A stretch of 64,000 nucleotides of DNA from Ehretia macrophylla. Its lineage: Eukaryota; Streptophyta; Magnoliopsida; Boraginales; Ehretiaceae. The position numbers and the translations under genes are program-made. Shown in pieces: positions 34,206 through 51,805 of this stretch. Numbering within the stretch: position 1 is the first letter of the stretch; every line of letters begins with the position of its first letter. The notes beneath the pieces are model-generated. The model made no database searches and had not been told where the DNA came from. It saw only the letters and a program-made list of their open reading frames with translations. The stretch covers positions 2,978,501-3,042,500 of the forward strand of contig CM075767.1 in NCBI GenBank assembly GCA_037974665.1, given 5' to 3'.

Positions 34206-36739
34206 TTGGTTTATGGTACGGTTTTGTTGCCTAGTTTGCTAGCATATAAATGAGAGTTATTTTGTGTTCTAATGAAATGGTTCTTGGTTATATTCTTGCA
34301 TGATTTTCATGATTGAGGTGAGGGATTTCATCTTCTTTGTGCATTATTGTTGATATTTTTGCTTCTTTAAAGTTTAGCTTAAGTAGAAAGTTGATCAATC
34401 GAGTTATTATACATATCTAACTTTTGAATTAGTAATCATAATGCTAGAGATGTTCTCTTTTAATATATTTTTCAAGTTTTATGGTAGTTGGAAGATTAGA
34501 AGAATGCTATGGTAGCCTAAAGCTAAGTTGTAGTCTACATGTTTGTAAAAATGCTTGAATGAAGTGTAACCTTGCTTTAAACACACTATATATAGCTTAT
34601 GAGTAAGATTTCAAAGAAAATTTATAGTGTTATGTGTGTATGGATTTTCGGCCAAAGGGCCATTTTGGTTATAGTCTTTTTCTTTTTGTTTTCTTAAGCT
34701 TTTTAATGGCTAGTTTTGTTTAGTGGCTAGACTAGGTTATATTCTTCTAAGATTTGAATTCTAATAAACGTTGTATGTTATTTAAGTAGAATGTAAAGTT
34801 AGTGAATTGTTGGATTTCTTGAGAATAGGTTGAGCTTATTGCATGATTAGCTATTTGAGTTATTATAATTACTATATTTGTCTATTGATTGAGTTATAAA
34901 TGGTAAATTGGGTAAAAAAGCATGATAATGATTCTTAGGTCATGTTTATTGTCGTCTTGATTGAACACCTAATTTGATATTCCTTTGTGATATAAATAAA
35001 GTTGAATTAGTTATGAAGTTTAACTCGTTAAATGTTAATGTAGTTAATGTCCTTGGCAAGATTCAAGAAATGTTTTAAAGTTACTTGTGTAATTACTTGG
35101 GCTAGGTGACAATATGAATTATATAAGTAATTGTCTATAATTTCTATTGCTAAGAATTGAATTGTATAATAGTTAAATTTGGCATTGGCATAACTAATTG
35201 TTAAAGTGTTAGGTTAGTTCACTTGCATAGTACATTGTCGGAATATGTTGTTTTTCGTGTATATTGATAGTACTATTATGGAATTAAATGCCATGGAATA
35301 TTTACAATTTCTTGATTCATGAACATGTATGTGAATAATGTGGTTGAATTATCTTTAAATTGCCTTGAATTGTTGTGTTTAGGTAGTAGTGTTGAATGGT
35401 ATTTGGAAGGTGTTGATGCTTTGGAGTTGAATTGGAGGGGTTCTTGGATAGATTCTTACAGGTTTGGTTTATTAAAGGTGAGGGAGTCTTCATTTCTTTT
35501 GTGCATCTTAACTTGATTTATTGTTTCCAAATTGAATTATTTAGTAATTGATAAAGTTTATATGTATTATTTTACTTGCTATCTTGAGTCTTTTCGTGTT
35601 ATTTGTGATTAACTACGAGGGCGGCCTACTTTGTCGTTCCTTTTATGTGGTATTTGATACTCTTGGCTCTCGTGATCTTGACTCGGGGTTGCGCAACCTT
35701 TTTAGACATGGTAGTGTCGAGAAAGACGGGCAGCATCGGGCTTGCCGTGCTCCCTCGACTACCATGGTGCCTATTCCCTATCTCGCTGAGTATACTCCAC
35801 TACCCCAGAGGCGTGGTTCACCTCGCTGGGGCATATGGACCTACCTCAAGAGAAATGGGTTGTTGGATCGGGGTACATCCAGAGTACCCCATTTAGAGGA
35901 ATAAGGGGTTTGCCGGCATTTACTTAAAGATCATGGTTCGTGGTTCGTGATTGAAGACAAGAAGATGAACCGTATCCTTTTTAAATATGTGATACTCGAT
36001 TATTAATTGTTATTCGTTATCTTGTTACTTGAAACATGGTTATATGCTTTACATGATACTTGTGTGTTAACTAGACTTATGTACTTCATAGTTCGTGTAT
36101 TTGTGTACTATCTAGCCCCTGTGCTTGTATGTTATCTTGAGCCGTATACTTGCATGCTAGTGTGTTATTCAGTCTCGTGTGCTTGCGTGTTATTTGGACT
36201 CATATTCTTGTGTACTATTTAGTATTGTAACCTTGTATGTTATCCAGGTTACTGCTTGTTTATGTTTCGAAAATGTTCCCTCCCTCACTGGGCATACATG
36301 TTTTGTATGCTGATACCTCTTTCTAACATCTTTCAGGTTCCGCACCTTTAGAAGTTGATAAGAGGAAACTCGAGGGTTTTCGTGGTTGATTATGTTGTCT
36401 TTCGTGAATTGAATTTTATTAGAATCATAGAAATTTGACATGTAAATGTTTTGGGTCTTGTTGTACTTGATTTATTACGGGGTCTTGTAATGTAAGTTTA
36501 AAGTCTCGAATGTATTGATAGTTGTAGGTGGCCTGAAATAGCATAATGAACTATTTTATCATCTAACGGTTGTGCATGCTTGCTTGGAGAAAATGAAGTT
36601 GATTGGCGGACTTAATAGATAAGAAAATTTGAATAGATAAGATTGGAGTGATATGATAAGCGGTTCTAAAACACAGAAATTCAATAGGTTTAACCTTGCA
36701 TGCTAGTATGTTTTCAATGTTGGGTTCCAAGGCTCGGAT

Positions 36740-39235
36740 TGTAACGCCCCGATCTCTCACGAGACCGGAAGCTCTAAAAACTAAGCTATTCTCAACCCAA
36801 TCCCAACCCGGTCTCAAAATTTTAGGAAAAAAACAGACAGAGTCTCCCCTGTACCGTGGACATTCTAAAAACCTGAAAGCATTCAATAAAGCAACAACAT
36901 AACAAGACATGCCTTTATAACTAAAGTTCAAAGCTTCAAGGTCATCCGAGCCTTGAGACATACAATAATTCAGTATCACACAAGCATGCATCCAACTTAA
37001 CTTCTTTACAAAAACCACTTATCATGCCACTTCATGATAGCATTGAGACAAATTTGGAAGTTGAAAAACAAACATACATCAGAAAATTCACTCCCAAGCA
37101 TGCAAAGCAGCTAGAAGTAGAAATATAAGTTATTACATGCCATGGTTCTAAATCTACCACTATAACATCTATTCTTCAATTTGCAAACTATATAATATAC
37201 ACATATCACTTAGGCTACAAAATATAACATAAAGTAAAGCAAACAAGTACTACTCTTATCAACAAGAACATAATCCACCTCAAGCATCTAGACACAGCAA
37301 CTAAGGCAACTCCTCCAACTGCGCCACCTAAAACATGTTAGTGAGGTATGAGCAACCACTATTGCCCAATGAGGGATAAAGTCTCCCGGGGCATGCAATG
37401 CAACAAGTAATACAGTTAAACATTAATAACAATTAAAACCATTCAAGAATGACAACAGATTAAGTAACCACACATTAAAAAGGATGCATTACATTTAACC
37501 CTAACACTCCAATCTTCACTTGATCTTCATTCACGATCCACGAACCACGATCACTATGCCGGCATAATCCCAATCACTCTAATGGGTGTACTCCGGATGT
37601 ACCCCGTTAATCCTACAACCCAACATCCCCTGACAATCTCCGGACCAGGCGAATAAGGGACTAGGGCACGGAGTTTGAATATCCACTGGCAAGCCCTATG
37701 CCGCCCAGCCGATATTCAACACATCCGCCCCTGACACTATGGTTGCGCAACCATTATGCAATGCACATTAACACTTAACAATAAGATAATCAAATAAGAA
37801 CAACAACACTTAGGAGGGTCAACAAAAGAGGTTGCCCTCGAGATAGTTCACAATATAAGTAATAATACAAACTAATTAAATGAGCATAAAGGGAGAAATT
37901 GCACATTTACTAATAAACCAATACCAAAAGCCCATAAACATCTTATAATTGCAATTAAACACTTAATAAACACTTGCAAGATTGTAGAAATGAAAAATCA
38001 TCCATTTCTCCATTAACCCCCTTTTTAACCTAAGCCATTTTCCTTCCAAATCAAAGTTAATGTTTCAAATTCAAGGGGAAGCTATACCAATCTTCTACTT
38101 AACCCTTAAGGCACCCTTACAACACTCAAACACTTTCAATTACCCGCAATTACCCCAAAAGCCCTAATTTCCCTCTTATAGCTTTGAACTACACATACCT
38201 TAACCAGGCTTCAAACAAGAGTTAGCAAAGCTTCTATAGCACCTAGGTAGCCTAAGAATACCAAATGTGAAGCTCAAATCGACCCAGATTAACATTAACC
38301 CCGAAACCCCTTTTAAAAAGTCGGCTATTTCACATTTTATACAAGTTTAGAGCAATTCGAGGGCACGGGGCTATTGGACTATCATCATTAGCATCTAAGT
38401 CATCTATTAGAAGCAATGAATCAATCCAGTACGCACAATTACACAAAACCCTAAAAATCCGTCACTATTCACCTCATAAAATTAAAATAATGATTTCAAC
38501 CGTTTAAAATGCGAACTAATGGCTTAAATATGTTCTCTAACACCTATATACAATGTATAATAGCATAGATAAGCTTTGCATTAACATTTGATAGTATTTC
38601 TAACAAATCAAGAAAAGTGTAACATTTTAAATATGCACAAATAGTCATGAAATCCCTCACCTAAAGCGCATAGGAGCACCTAGAAGGCTTGTACACACCA
38701 TAAACTACTTGCTCTAGGCTTGGAGAGGTTTAGATTGGTGAATTGGTGAGCAAAATCTCATCCCTTGGCTGTTATAGGGCTGTTCGGATTTTGAACAGTA
38801 ATTCTTGCATCTTCTTTTTTTTTTTTTTGCTAAGTTATGAGCTTATGTGGTGCTTATGAGAATATATATTAAGTTGGGTTTAAATTAGAGCATATATAGT
38901 CTTCTAAAATGAGTCTAATAAGCTTTAAAACGAGTCTAAGGTGCAAAATGAGTGCTAGCTAATTAAAACACTAAGTTAAGTTACGTAACACTATTTATTA
39001 ATTCACTAAAATATTTTCTAAATGAGTGCTCCTATCGCTCTTAGCTTAAATATACATTTTTTCCATTCCTATAACAATTAACATGATTTAATAAAAATGC
39101 TAATTCATGGTAACTAAGTAGTTGAAAAATAGAATGAATAGTAGCTAAAGAAGTTAACAAACAAAGCACATAAAAAATGCGCAAATAAGGAATGAAACAG
39201 TAATCTAAAAGTACGACAAAAACTCGGGCGTCACA
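36740..39235 (-). mobile_element. Element G: solo LTR of the element D type (2496 bp)
   Basis: The + strand reads TGTAACGCCCCGATC to CTCGGGCGTCACA, the same ends as the LTRs of element D. It is flanked by perfect CGGAT duplications (36735-36739 and 39236-39240). The interrupted F sequence TTCCAAGGCTCGGATGGCC is restored when G is removed, as in B's LTR near 4380. The dyad block is at 37535-37752. Confidence 0.93.
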
Positions 39236-39444
39236 CGGATGGCCTTGAGAAGTTGGTTGTATGTGATGTTAATGGTTGTTGGGGTTTACGGAGAAGGTTG
39301 GACTTTAGTTTTGAAGTTATAATTGCTTGTACAGGTTTGCATTGTCCTATAAATAGGGGAGACTCTATCCGTTTTCCTTATTTTTTTTCATGACCTCGGG
39401 TATTGGATCGAGGCTTCGGTCCCGAGAGGGATTGGGGTATTACA

Positions 39445-40725
39445 CAGTCTCAGTTTGGACATTACTACATTGTCCTCGTGGATTTTTCATGGTCTAAGAT
39501 GGGAGTTTACCTTCATCTCTCTTGCTTATATTTTGGGCCAGCTGCCCAATTTGTCCTTCAAGTTTAACAATGGACTATTGCTGAACTTGGACCAATTGTA
39601 AAAGTTTGTGAAACTTGTCATCAAATGATGACTATGCAGGAGGAAGAGCAGGGAAGTTGTTTCGTTGTGTTCGGAATGCTTCTTTCTGGACTTGGTAAAA
39701 ACCAGGAGGGTTAGAGTTTTGTGGACTTTGATATGATTGCTGAGGGAAACGAAGCTCAAAATTTCCTTGTTGTTTTTGATAGTTCTATTGAGGAAACTGA
39801 GGCTCTTGATTCCTTTGTCGCCATGAAAATGCGAGATTGTCTCGCCAACCAAGATTATACGTGTTAGAATAAGGATCATAATTTCTCGTATATCCTTGAG
39901 TGGCATAGACTTGTTCTTGCATGAATTCGGGAAATTGTGAACCGATTGGACAATCTAGAGTAGAGTGATCTACTACAGAACATACGACACAAATTTTCGT
40001 GATTTGAGGAGCTTGTGAAGAAGTAGACCCTAGAGATATGAATTTTTCTACTTGCTGGGCTAGGGCATCTACTTTATCAATCAAATGGGTATTGGAGTTA
40101 ACCTCGAACAATGCCCTCTTTTGGGGGTTGTGGGTACTTCTAGTTTCTCTATCTATAGCTGTGTTCTAAAGAGAAACTTCGGCTATATTCTCAATTTTAC
40201 TCCAAGCTTCGTCTGCTGTGAGGTTATAGAAACCTCCATTGCTCATTGCATTTACCATCATTTTCTACTAAGGTGTAAGACCTTTAAAGAAATAATGCAA
40301 GAGTTCGTGACGGGCAAACCCATGGTGAGGACACTGATTTGTAAGATCCATAAATCTTTCCCAAGCTTCATGGAAAAGCTCTAAGACCACTTGGCCATTG
40401 GGAAGAACCTATGTAAAAACTTTTGAATAAGTTCTCCCCAAGATGTAATAGAACATGCCTCCAAGAATTGTCTGATGTGAGCGTGAGGGCTTTCGTTGCT
40501 CTTCCCGTAAAAGGAAGGCAGATTCGAAATGGTCCCCGACTTAAGCTCAAAGTTAACATTGCCAAGAGTCGGTGGGGCTATGGCAAATTCAAGGTTGTAA
40601 TCGCCCAGAGAGAAATGTTGACGAAAAGTCATTTGTGGGTCAACGGGTCAATTAACGGGTTGGTTAACAGGTTGAGCTACCGGAAGAAGTTGAAGGTTTT
40701 GTACATTTCCTTCTTGCTCCGCCAT
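39445..40725 (-). pseudogene. gag of element C
   Basis: The probable start ATG is at 40725 (MAEQEGNVQNLQ). Open pieces: 40632 to 40381 (FELKSGTISNLPSFYGKSNESPHAHIRQF, the Athila/Tat gag domain) and 40111 to 39785, with a zinc-knuckle variant CVVCSVVDHSTLDCP (CX2CX4HX4C), then a Gln/Asn/Tyr-rich tail broken by frameshifts to 39526. At the left end it meets the insertion site of element F. Nucleocapsid-capsid precursor, inactive through several frameshifts. Confidence 0.85.
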
Positions 40726-41141
40726 CGGGACCTGGACTCTGATTCGCAGAGTTTTCTGGGGCTCGAGATTAAATGGGGCGAGTTTCGGTATCAAGGAATG
40801 ACGCCCGTGCATACTAAATATACTAAAGCTAAGTGCAATAAGCAACGACAGAAAATAAACTAAGTACTTTAACTAAATACATAAAGTAAATGAAGTACTT
40901 TAAATTAAGTACGGAAAATAAACTAAGTACTTTAAATAAAGACCGAAAATAAGATAGGTATATGTGCAAGCTATTTTAACAAAATAAAATATAAATAGTT
41001 TATGTGCAAGTATAATACAGACAATATACAAATTTTATAAACTATATGCAATATAAACAAAATTTATACAATTATAAACAATATAGTCAATAATTACAAC
41101 ACTTTAAAACTAGTTCACAAAATAATTCAAAAAATAAACTT
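40726..41141 (-). other. 5' untranslated internal region of element C
   Basis: Between gag and the PBS. AT-rich. 40860-40950 has repeated AAGTACTTTAAAT and ACGGAAAATAAACTAAGTAC units, then an AT-rich stretch with ATATAAACAA repeats. No gene. Confidence 0.7.
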
Positions 41142-41158
41142 CCCCGACAATGGCGCCA
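41142..41158 (-). other. Primer-binding site of element C (tRNA-Asp type)
   Basis: The - strand reads TGGCGCCATTGTCGGGG. The complement matches the plant tRNA-Asp 3' end (CCCCGGCAACGGCGCCA, from knowledge) at 15 of 17 positions. It lies six bases from the LTR. Confidence 0.87.
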
Positions 41159-41164
41159 AAAACG

Positions 41165-42946
41165 TGATGCTTACGAGGTGGTCATGTGAAAAGTGTGTAA
41201 AATAGACCAAGTTTAAATACCCGCAAGTGCAAGATCTTTGCAGTGTAGTGTGCTATGAGTGCGGAATCATACCACAGGAAAACTCGTTAGTTAGTTAGTG
41301 ACTAGTGTGAAAGTGTTAAAACGATAAGTAATAGTTTAAAACGGCGTTTGTGAGAATATAACTAAATTATAACTAAATTAAACTAACTAAGTATTAGTGG
41401 AATACGAGGGAAGGGAATCTAGGGGGATGGATATGCAAAGAGGCAATAAATATAGGCTCGGCATTCAAATTCTCTAATCCTATGCAAGGGTTAAGCTACA
41501 AGCATTAACCTAGTCAATTAACATAGCCTATTAAAATCCCAATTACTAACTCTGATGTAGGTGCTGTTCCATTTACGAGCATTGGAGCCATAGTATGGAA
41601 CTGTCCTTGCAACCTGGTGTAAAAGGTCTATTTCAACTAAGTCATTAACTTCTCCTTTATTGGACTAGAACTACGGTACAACCTATAGTTCATGGAATCT
41701 AAGGTTGTCAAGCTATTTGATTCACTATTAAAGCATAGATATATGACACGAAAGTAAAACAATCATAATGTCTACTGAAAAGCATTACATATGAAAGACA
41801 ATAAGTAAAACAATCATAACATCTACTGAAAAACATTATGTATGAAAGACAGTACTAAATTTAAAGCAAGTCATATATTGCAATCGAATTAAATCAACTG
41901 AATCCGAGACCATATATTAAAAGACCGTCATTTATAATATCCTCTCCTAGATAAATAACTCTACTCAGACATAATAATAAATATAAGTAGTACAAATAAG
42001 AGAGTCAAGAAAGGCTTCCTCGATATGACGACTTTGCATTTTTGATTTCTGAAATTTGAGCAGAGGTCCGACGCCAAATAGCTATTCGGGGAACTAATTT
42101 CCCCCGAATAAGAGCTATAAGGGATTAATTTCCCCTAAATAAGAGATTTCATATTAAAAGCTATTCGGGCAGAACCTCCCCCTGATAATAACTACTTGGG
42201 TTGGACTTCCCCCTAAAAGTGACTATTCAGGCAAAATTTTTCCGAATAAAAACCACTTAGGTGGGACTTCCTCCGTATCCTACTAAGTAATTAAATACAA
42301 CTAAAACTAAAACTAACTAGAATTAACTCGAAATTATACCAAAAAGCTTGGCACTATTCCAAAATTAATTACAATTTTTGGTATGAGGGGGGCTATTTAT
42401 AGACAATTTCTTAGAGGAGCACTCTGGTCTTCATCTGTGGGCAGCGTGACACGTGGCGATTCTGAAATGTTTTGAGGGAGCACTTGAGCACCAGTTTAGC
42501 GCGCTTGAGCGCGCGTCTGCTCCAATGGTTGAATTTGCGACATGTGTTTTCTTCTAGAATGTTGTGGAATTTTCTGCATAGGGCACTCGAGCTCCAGGAG
42601 GGCGCGCTCGAGCGCCCTTTTATTGACTTTTCAGGCTGGAATTTTGACTTTTGACCAAGTGTTGACCGAGGCGTTTTTGGGCTATTTTCAGCGTTCCGAG
42701 TCTGATTACATGCTAGTTTCGGCCAAATTCCGACTCTAAGGACTCCATTCTTCCACCGTTCCGAGTGTTTTCCCCATTGTTCACTTTTGACTAGCATTTT
42801 GGATCGTTTTAGGTCAGAACTTCCACTTTTCGGTATTCTCCTATATTGCATCGAAAGTATCAAAGTATTACAATTATCCTTAAGTTTAGATGCAAATATA
42901 GTATAAATACAAAGGTTTGAGTGCTGCAAATACAGTCACATCAACA
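41165..42946 (-). repeat. 5' LTR of element C (1782 bp)
   Basis: Partner of 11539-13344, with the same hairpin cluster (42075-42250) and palindrome cluster (42410-42620), both more decayed. Ends CACATCAACA, then the sequence of B's LTR resumes. Confidence 0.9.
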
Positions 42947-43365
42947 TATCTTGTATTGTTTAGAGCTTATTAATGTTACTTGGCTTATGTGCATTGCATA
43001 AAAGGTTTTCGAAACCTCCCCGTACTTGTCCCCCTTCACTGAGCATGTAGTTGCTCACCCCTTTTTCTTCATCAATTTCAAGTAAAACGAGGTGGCTTTT
43101 GAAAAGTTTTGTAAGTTAAATGGCCTACTTGCAACGGGGTTCCACTATGCTCGTTATTGTACATAGCTCTGTCTTGCTAATGTCAAGAGAGGGATGTGAG
43201 TTTTAAAAGTCATTGTGGTGATGTAATAAATACATACTTAGCTTAGTTTGGATTTGTGATGTGATAGGCTTGAGTTGTAAATTATAAAATAAAAAGATGA
43301 TGACCTATCATGCGTGTTACCAAGCTTGAAATGTTGATGTTGAATGCTTGTTGTGAGATTGTTTG
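42947..43365 (+). repeat. 3' LTR of element B, second part
   Basis: Resumes B's LTR after element C: GTGCATTGCATAAAAGG, then CCTTCACTGAGCATGTAGTTGCTCACCC parallels GCATTGCACG and CTCGCTAGGCAACTTTGTTGCTCACTC in the left copy at 3865-3940. It is shorter than the left copy; its end is replaced by copia sequence near 43365. Confidence 0.75.
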
Positions 43366-43547
43366 AACATGTATTTATCCTCCAACAAAGGCGGTCTAAC
43401 TACATTATATGAAGATAGTACGACATGCATTACTCATATCAAAGATGGCTATATAAAAGAATACATGGTAAAAATATGGAATGCAACGCTTGAAAGGTTT
43501 ATTGTCATAACTAAGGTCACAATAAGGGAGAGAATGTATTTGTGCGC

Positions 43548-43985
43548 TGTACTCTTTTTCCTTTACCAAGGTTTTTCTCCCACTGGATTTTTCCCAGTAA
43601 AGTTTTAACGAGGCAGGCCAAATACAAGTATGTCACACTGAAATACTAGTTTTGCATGAATTCAAAAGATGTGTGACACGAATTCTCATCAAATTCAGTA
43701 AAGTGAAAAAGTTATGGGAGTGTCCACAAAAGCATTGCCCACAATTAACTAGTTATCAAGATTGACATTGTCGACTTTGTGATCATTATCGATATGCCCA
43801 CAAGAGGAAAAGACATATGCACTGCACTTTTTTTTCCCCTCGTACAGGTTTTATCCCACTGGGTTTTCCTAACAAGATTTTTAATTAGGCAGTACTAAAG
43901 CATATACAAAGAATATTGTATACTTTTTCCTTTACTAGGATTTTGTTCCCATTGGATTTTTCCCTAGTAAGGTTTCAATGAGTCA
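43548..43985 (+). repeat. Triple copia 3' module
   Basis: Three diverged copies (about 43548-43615, 43827-43895 and 43921-43985) of CTTTTTCCTTTACCAAGG, then CCCACTGGATTTTTCC, then AGTAAGGTTTTAAYGAGGCA. Such modules are common upstream of plant copia PPTs. Confidence 0.75.
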
Positions 43986-44014
43986 TATTCTTACAGCTAA
44001 TATCCATTGGGGAG

Positions 44015-44362
44015 TGTTATGAAATATTAATATATGGATATTCACCAGCCTGTATCAGCAGCTTGCTTCTGATTTGCAGTAGCTTGTTTCAACAGCTTTT
44101 GATTTGCATCAACTTGTGCGGCAGCCTGCTTCTGATTTTTAGCAGCTTGTGTAGTAGCTTGCAACCAACATGCTTCAACTGCTTTTGATTTGTAGCAGCT
44201 TGATACTGCATCAGCTCTTGTACAATCAGGAGCTTTCAAAACTCTATAAATAGAAAAGGTTCATTGAAATGTAATTTATATTCATAAATTAATAAAGAAT
44301 TTCAGTTTTCTCTCTATATTTCTCATTGTACTCTTTTGTATGTTTTGCAGTTATTTATAACA
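44015..44362 (+). repeat. Copia 3' LTR (348 bp)
   Basis: Ends TGTTATGAAATATT...ATTTATAACA form inverted termini TGTTAT/ATAACA. Inside is a repeated CAGCTTGCTTCTGATTTGCAG unit (44045-44215, about four copies) and a likely TATA box CTCTATAAATAG (44242-44253). Confidence 0.85.
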
Positions 44363-45464
44363 TGACCCTTTTTTTGGGGTGGGTTGGGGGTCAATTCACT
44401 GGTTAAAAGAAGAGGAAAGTCATGTATGGACCAAAATCTAAAATGGAAAGAATAACATGCAATTGTAGGGCTTTAGGGTCCAGTGGTACTAGAAGAAGCA
44501 TAATTTTTATAGCAACTTTAGCATTCACTTTTAAAGAAGATTTTTTTTTCCTTAGTTATTCTTCTACAAGTTTTATGAAATATTTATCCTTTTTAATGAG
44601 TTTTTAGCATTTTCTCTGTAAGACAATAGAATGAAGATCCCAATATAAGTGGTAACCTATTAAATTATTAGTGACCCACTTAAAAATTAAAATAATAATC
44701 ACTTTAAAGTCCAAATTCATTAGGTTATTTGATGGAAATAACATCTATATATACATCTTAATTGGCTATCTCTCTGCCATGAAGAGAGTTGTAGAATCTC
44801 ATCACACATTTACACTATTAAGAATAAGGTTAAGGTGGAGAAATCAATTAATCACTATCGTAGTTTCATCTTCTGCATTAGGTGAGTAACTTATGTCTTA
44901 GTGATTTTACTGTGATGATTACATATTTCTGGTAGATTAATTGTAATATGTTTTCGCAATAATTATACTTATACCCAATACATTTTGTAATAACTTTTAA
45001 GAATATCTTTGCTCATATCTTTTTTTTTTTTTTTTGATTGGTATCATCTTCCAACAATAATTTTTTATAACTAACTTTAGGTATTTATAAATTAGATGAA
45101 TTTTACACTACAAGTGCTTTCAAATACTATGTTAAGGAATTAAGTGGTTCATGTTAAAATATGGGAGAAAGTGTCAAAACAACTATTTTCTCATATTTAG
45201 TTGTAACACAAAAAAAATATTTTTTTAATAGAAGGTTTTTTATAAACGAACATATATAAAATCACACATGCTTTTATGGGTGTGATGGGTGGGGTAGGTA
45301 ATGGTGATGAGAAGAAGGGGTGAGATAGAGTGTGAAGTGAAAAATATTTTTATTACCTAAAACACCATAAAATATTTTACATTCTTTATAACTACTGATT
45401 TTACATAAATTATAGTTAGACGTTTTTGCGATTTTACTTTAACTCCAAAAATGAAATTTTTTTT
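44363..45464. other. AT-rich intergenic stretch upstream of eIF4A-III
   Basis: About 1.1 kb without a recognisable gene or element end. Poly-T runs at 44537-44550 and 45020-45036. No motif worth naming. Confidence 0.6.
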
Positions 45465-45597
45465 TTTAATTTTAATTTTTTTTTAACAACAAACATAAAA
45501 TATTTTTCACAAACTAGTAATAAGAATATTTTTTTTAATTTTAATTTTTTTTTAACAACAAACATAAAATATTTTTCACAAACTAGTAATAAGAATT
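45465..45597 (+). repeat. 68-bp tandem duplication upstream of eIF4A-III
   Basis: The unit TTTAATTTTAATTTTTTTTT, then AACAACAAACATAAAATATTTTTCACAAACTAGTAATAAGAAT, occurs twice in direct contact, the copies almost identical. It ends about 158 bases before the start codon, so it lies in the promoter or 5' leader. Confidence 0.9.
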
Positions 45598-45754
45598 GTT
45601 GGTGACCACTACCCTAAATTTCAAAAGATAACCTAAGTCGGTCGCACTTTGCTGTCTATAATTTATTTGCTTTACAACAACAAACTAACTAATATAATAA
45701 GCTTGATAGCAAAACAAAATAAGGTCCATCGGCCACGAACACACGAAAGCTACT
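45598..45754 (+). promoter_or_regulatory. Proximal promoter and 5' leader of eIF4A-III
   Basis: TCTATAATTT at 45655-45664 is a candidate TATA-like box. TACCCTAAATT at 45610-45620 resembles the telo-box (AAACCCTAA) common before plant translation and RNA-processing genes. A CAACAACAAAC tract follows at 45676. Exact transcription start not determinable. Confidence 0.4.

Positions 45755-51805
<6,051 letters not shown>

Larger units (their letters stand above)
33382..39444 (+). mobile_element. Element F: solo LTR, + strand, split by G
   Basis: Lies between the gag and protease coding parts of element C. The right end ...GGGGTATTACA at 39444 is followed by CAGTCTCAG; the left border (33381/33382) is where C's frame breaks. 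Removing F joins C's VQTET...HEQAKAITTLRSG region. About 3.56 kb without G, close to E and K in length. Its dyad block (35617-35905) is in + orientation. The left end lacks the expected TG terminus and the full target duplication, so a small end deletion is likely. Confidence 0.75.
11539..42946 (-). mobile_element. Element C: Athila-like Ty3/gypsy retrotransposon, - strand, hosting three insertions
   Basis: Two similar LTRs (11539-13344 and 41165-42946) face the same way and bound gag, protease, RT, RNase H and integrase, all on the - strand. Inside the right LTR is a tRNA-Asp type PBS; inside the left is a G-rich PPT. Three later insertions (D 15034-25217, E 28015-31770, F about 33382-39444) occupy about 20 kb. 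RT motifs (DGYSGYNQI, CNAPMTFQRCMM) and the LTRSGK linker between gag and protease are typical of plant Athila elements. It is inserted in the 3' LTR of element B. The flanks TGTAT (11534-11538) and TATCT (42947-42951) are only a weak target-site match. Confidence 0.88.
43366..44362 (+). mobile_element. 3' end of a Ty1/copia retrotransposon with its LTR
   Basis: A short RNase H remnant (GGLTTLYEDSTTCITHIKDGYIKE, about 43387-43470) is the copia type. After it come three copies of a CTTTACCAAGGTTTTTCTCC-like module and a purine-rich GGGGAG PPT just before the LTR (44015-44362). The rest of the element is absent. The junction with B's LTR near 43365 has no visible duplication. Confidence 0.82.

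Noticed and set aside
35645-35904. Overlapping frames of 83-118 residues in LTR F
   Set aside because: They coincide with the noncoding dyad block, and its copies in other LTRs are not open in the same frames.
11534-42956. A clean target-site duplication for element C
   Set aside because: TGTAT on the left and TATCT directly on the right match poorly. TGTAT appears on the right only five bases further on (42952-42956). I keep the insertion on the basis of B's LTR resuming, not on the duplication.
44363-45464. A second host gene between the copia LTR and eIF4A-III
   Set aside because: Frames are short, AT-rich and without domain or splice pattern.
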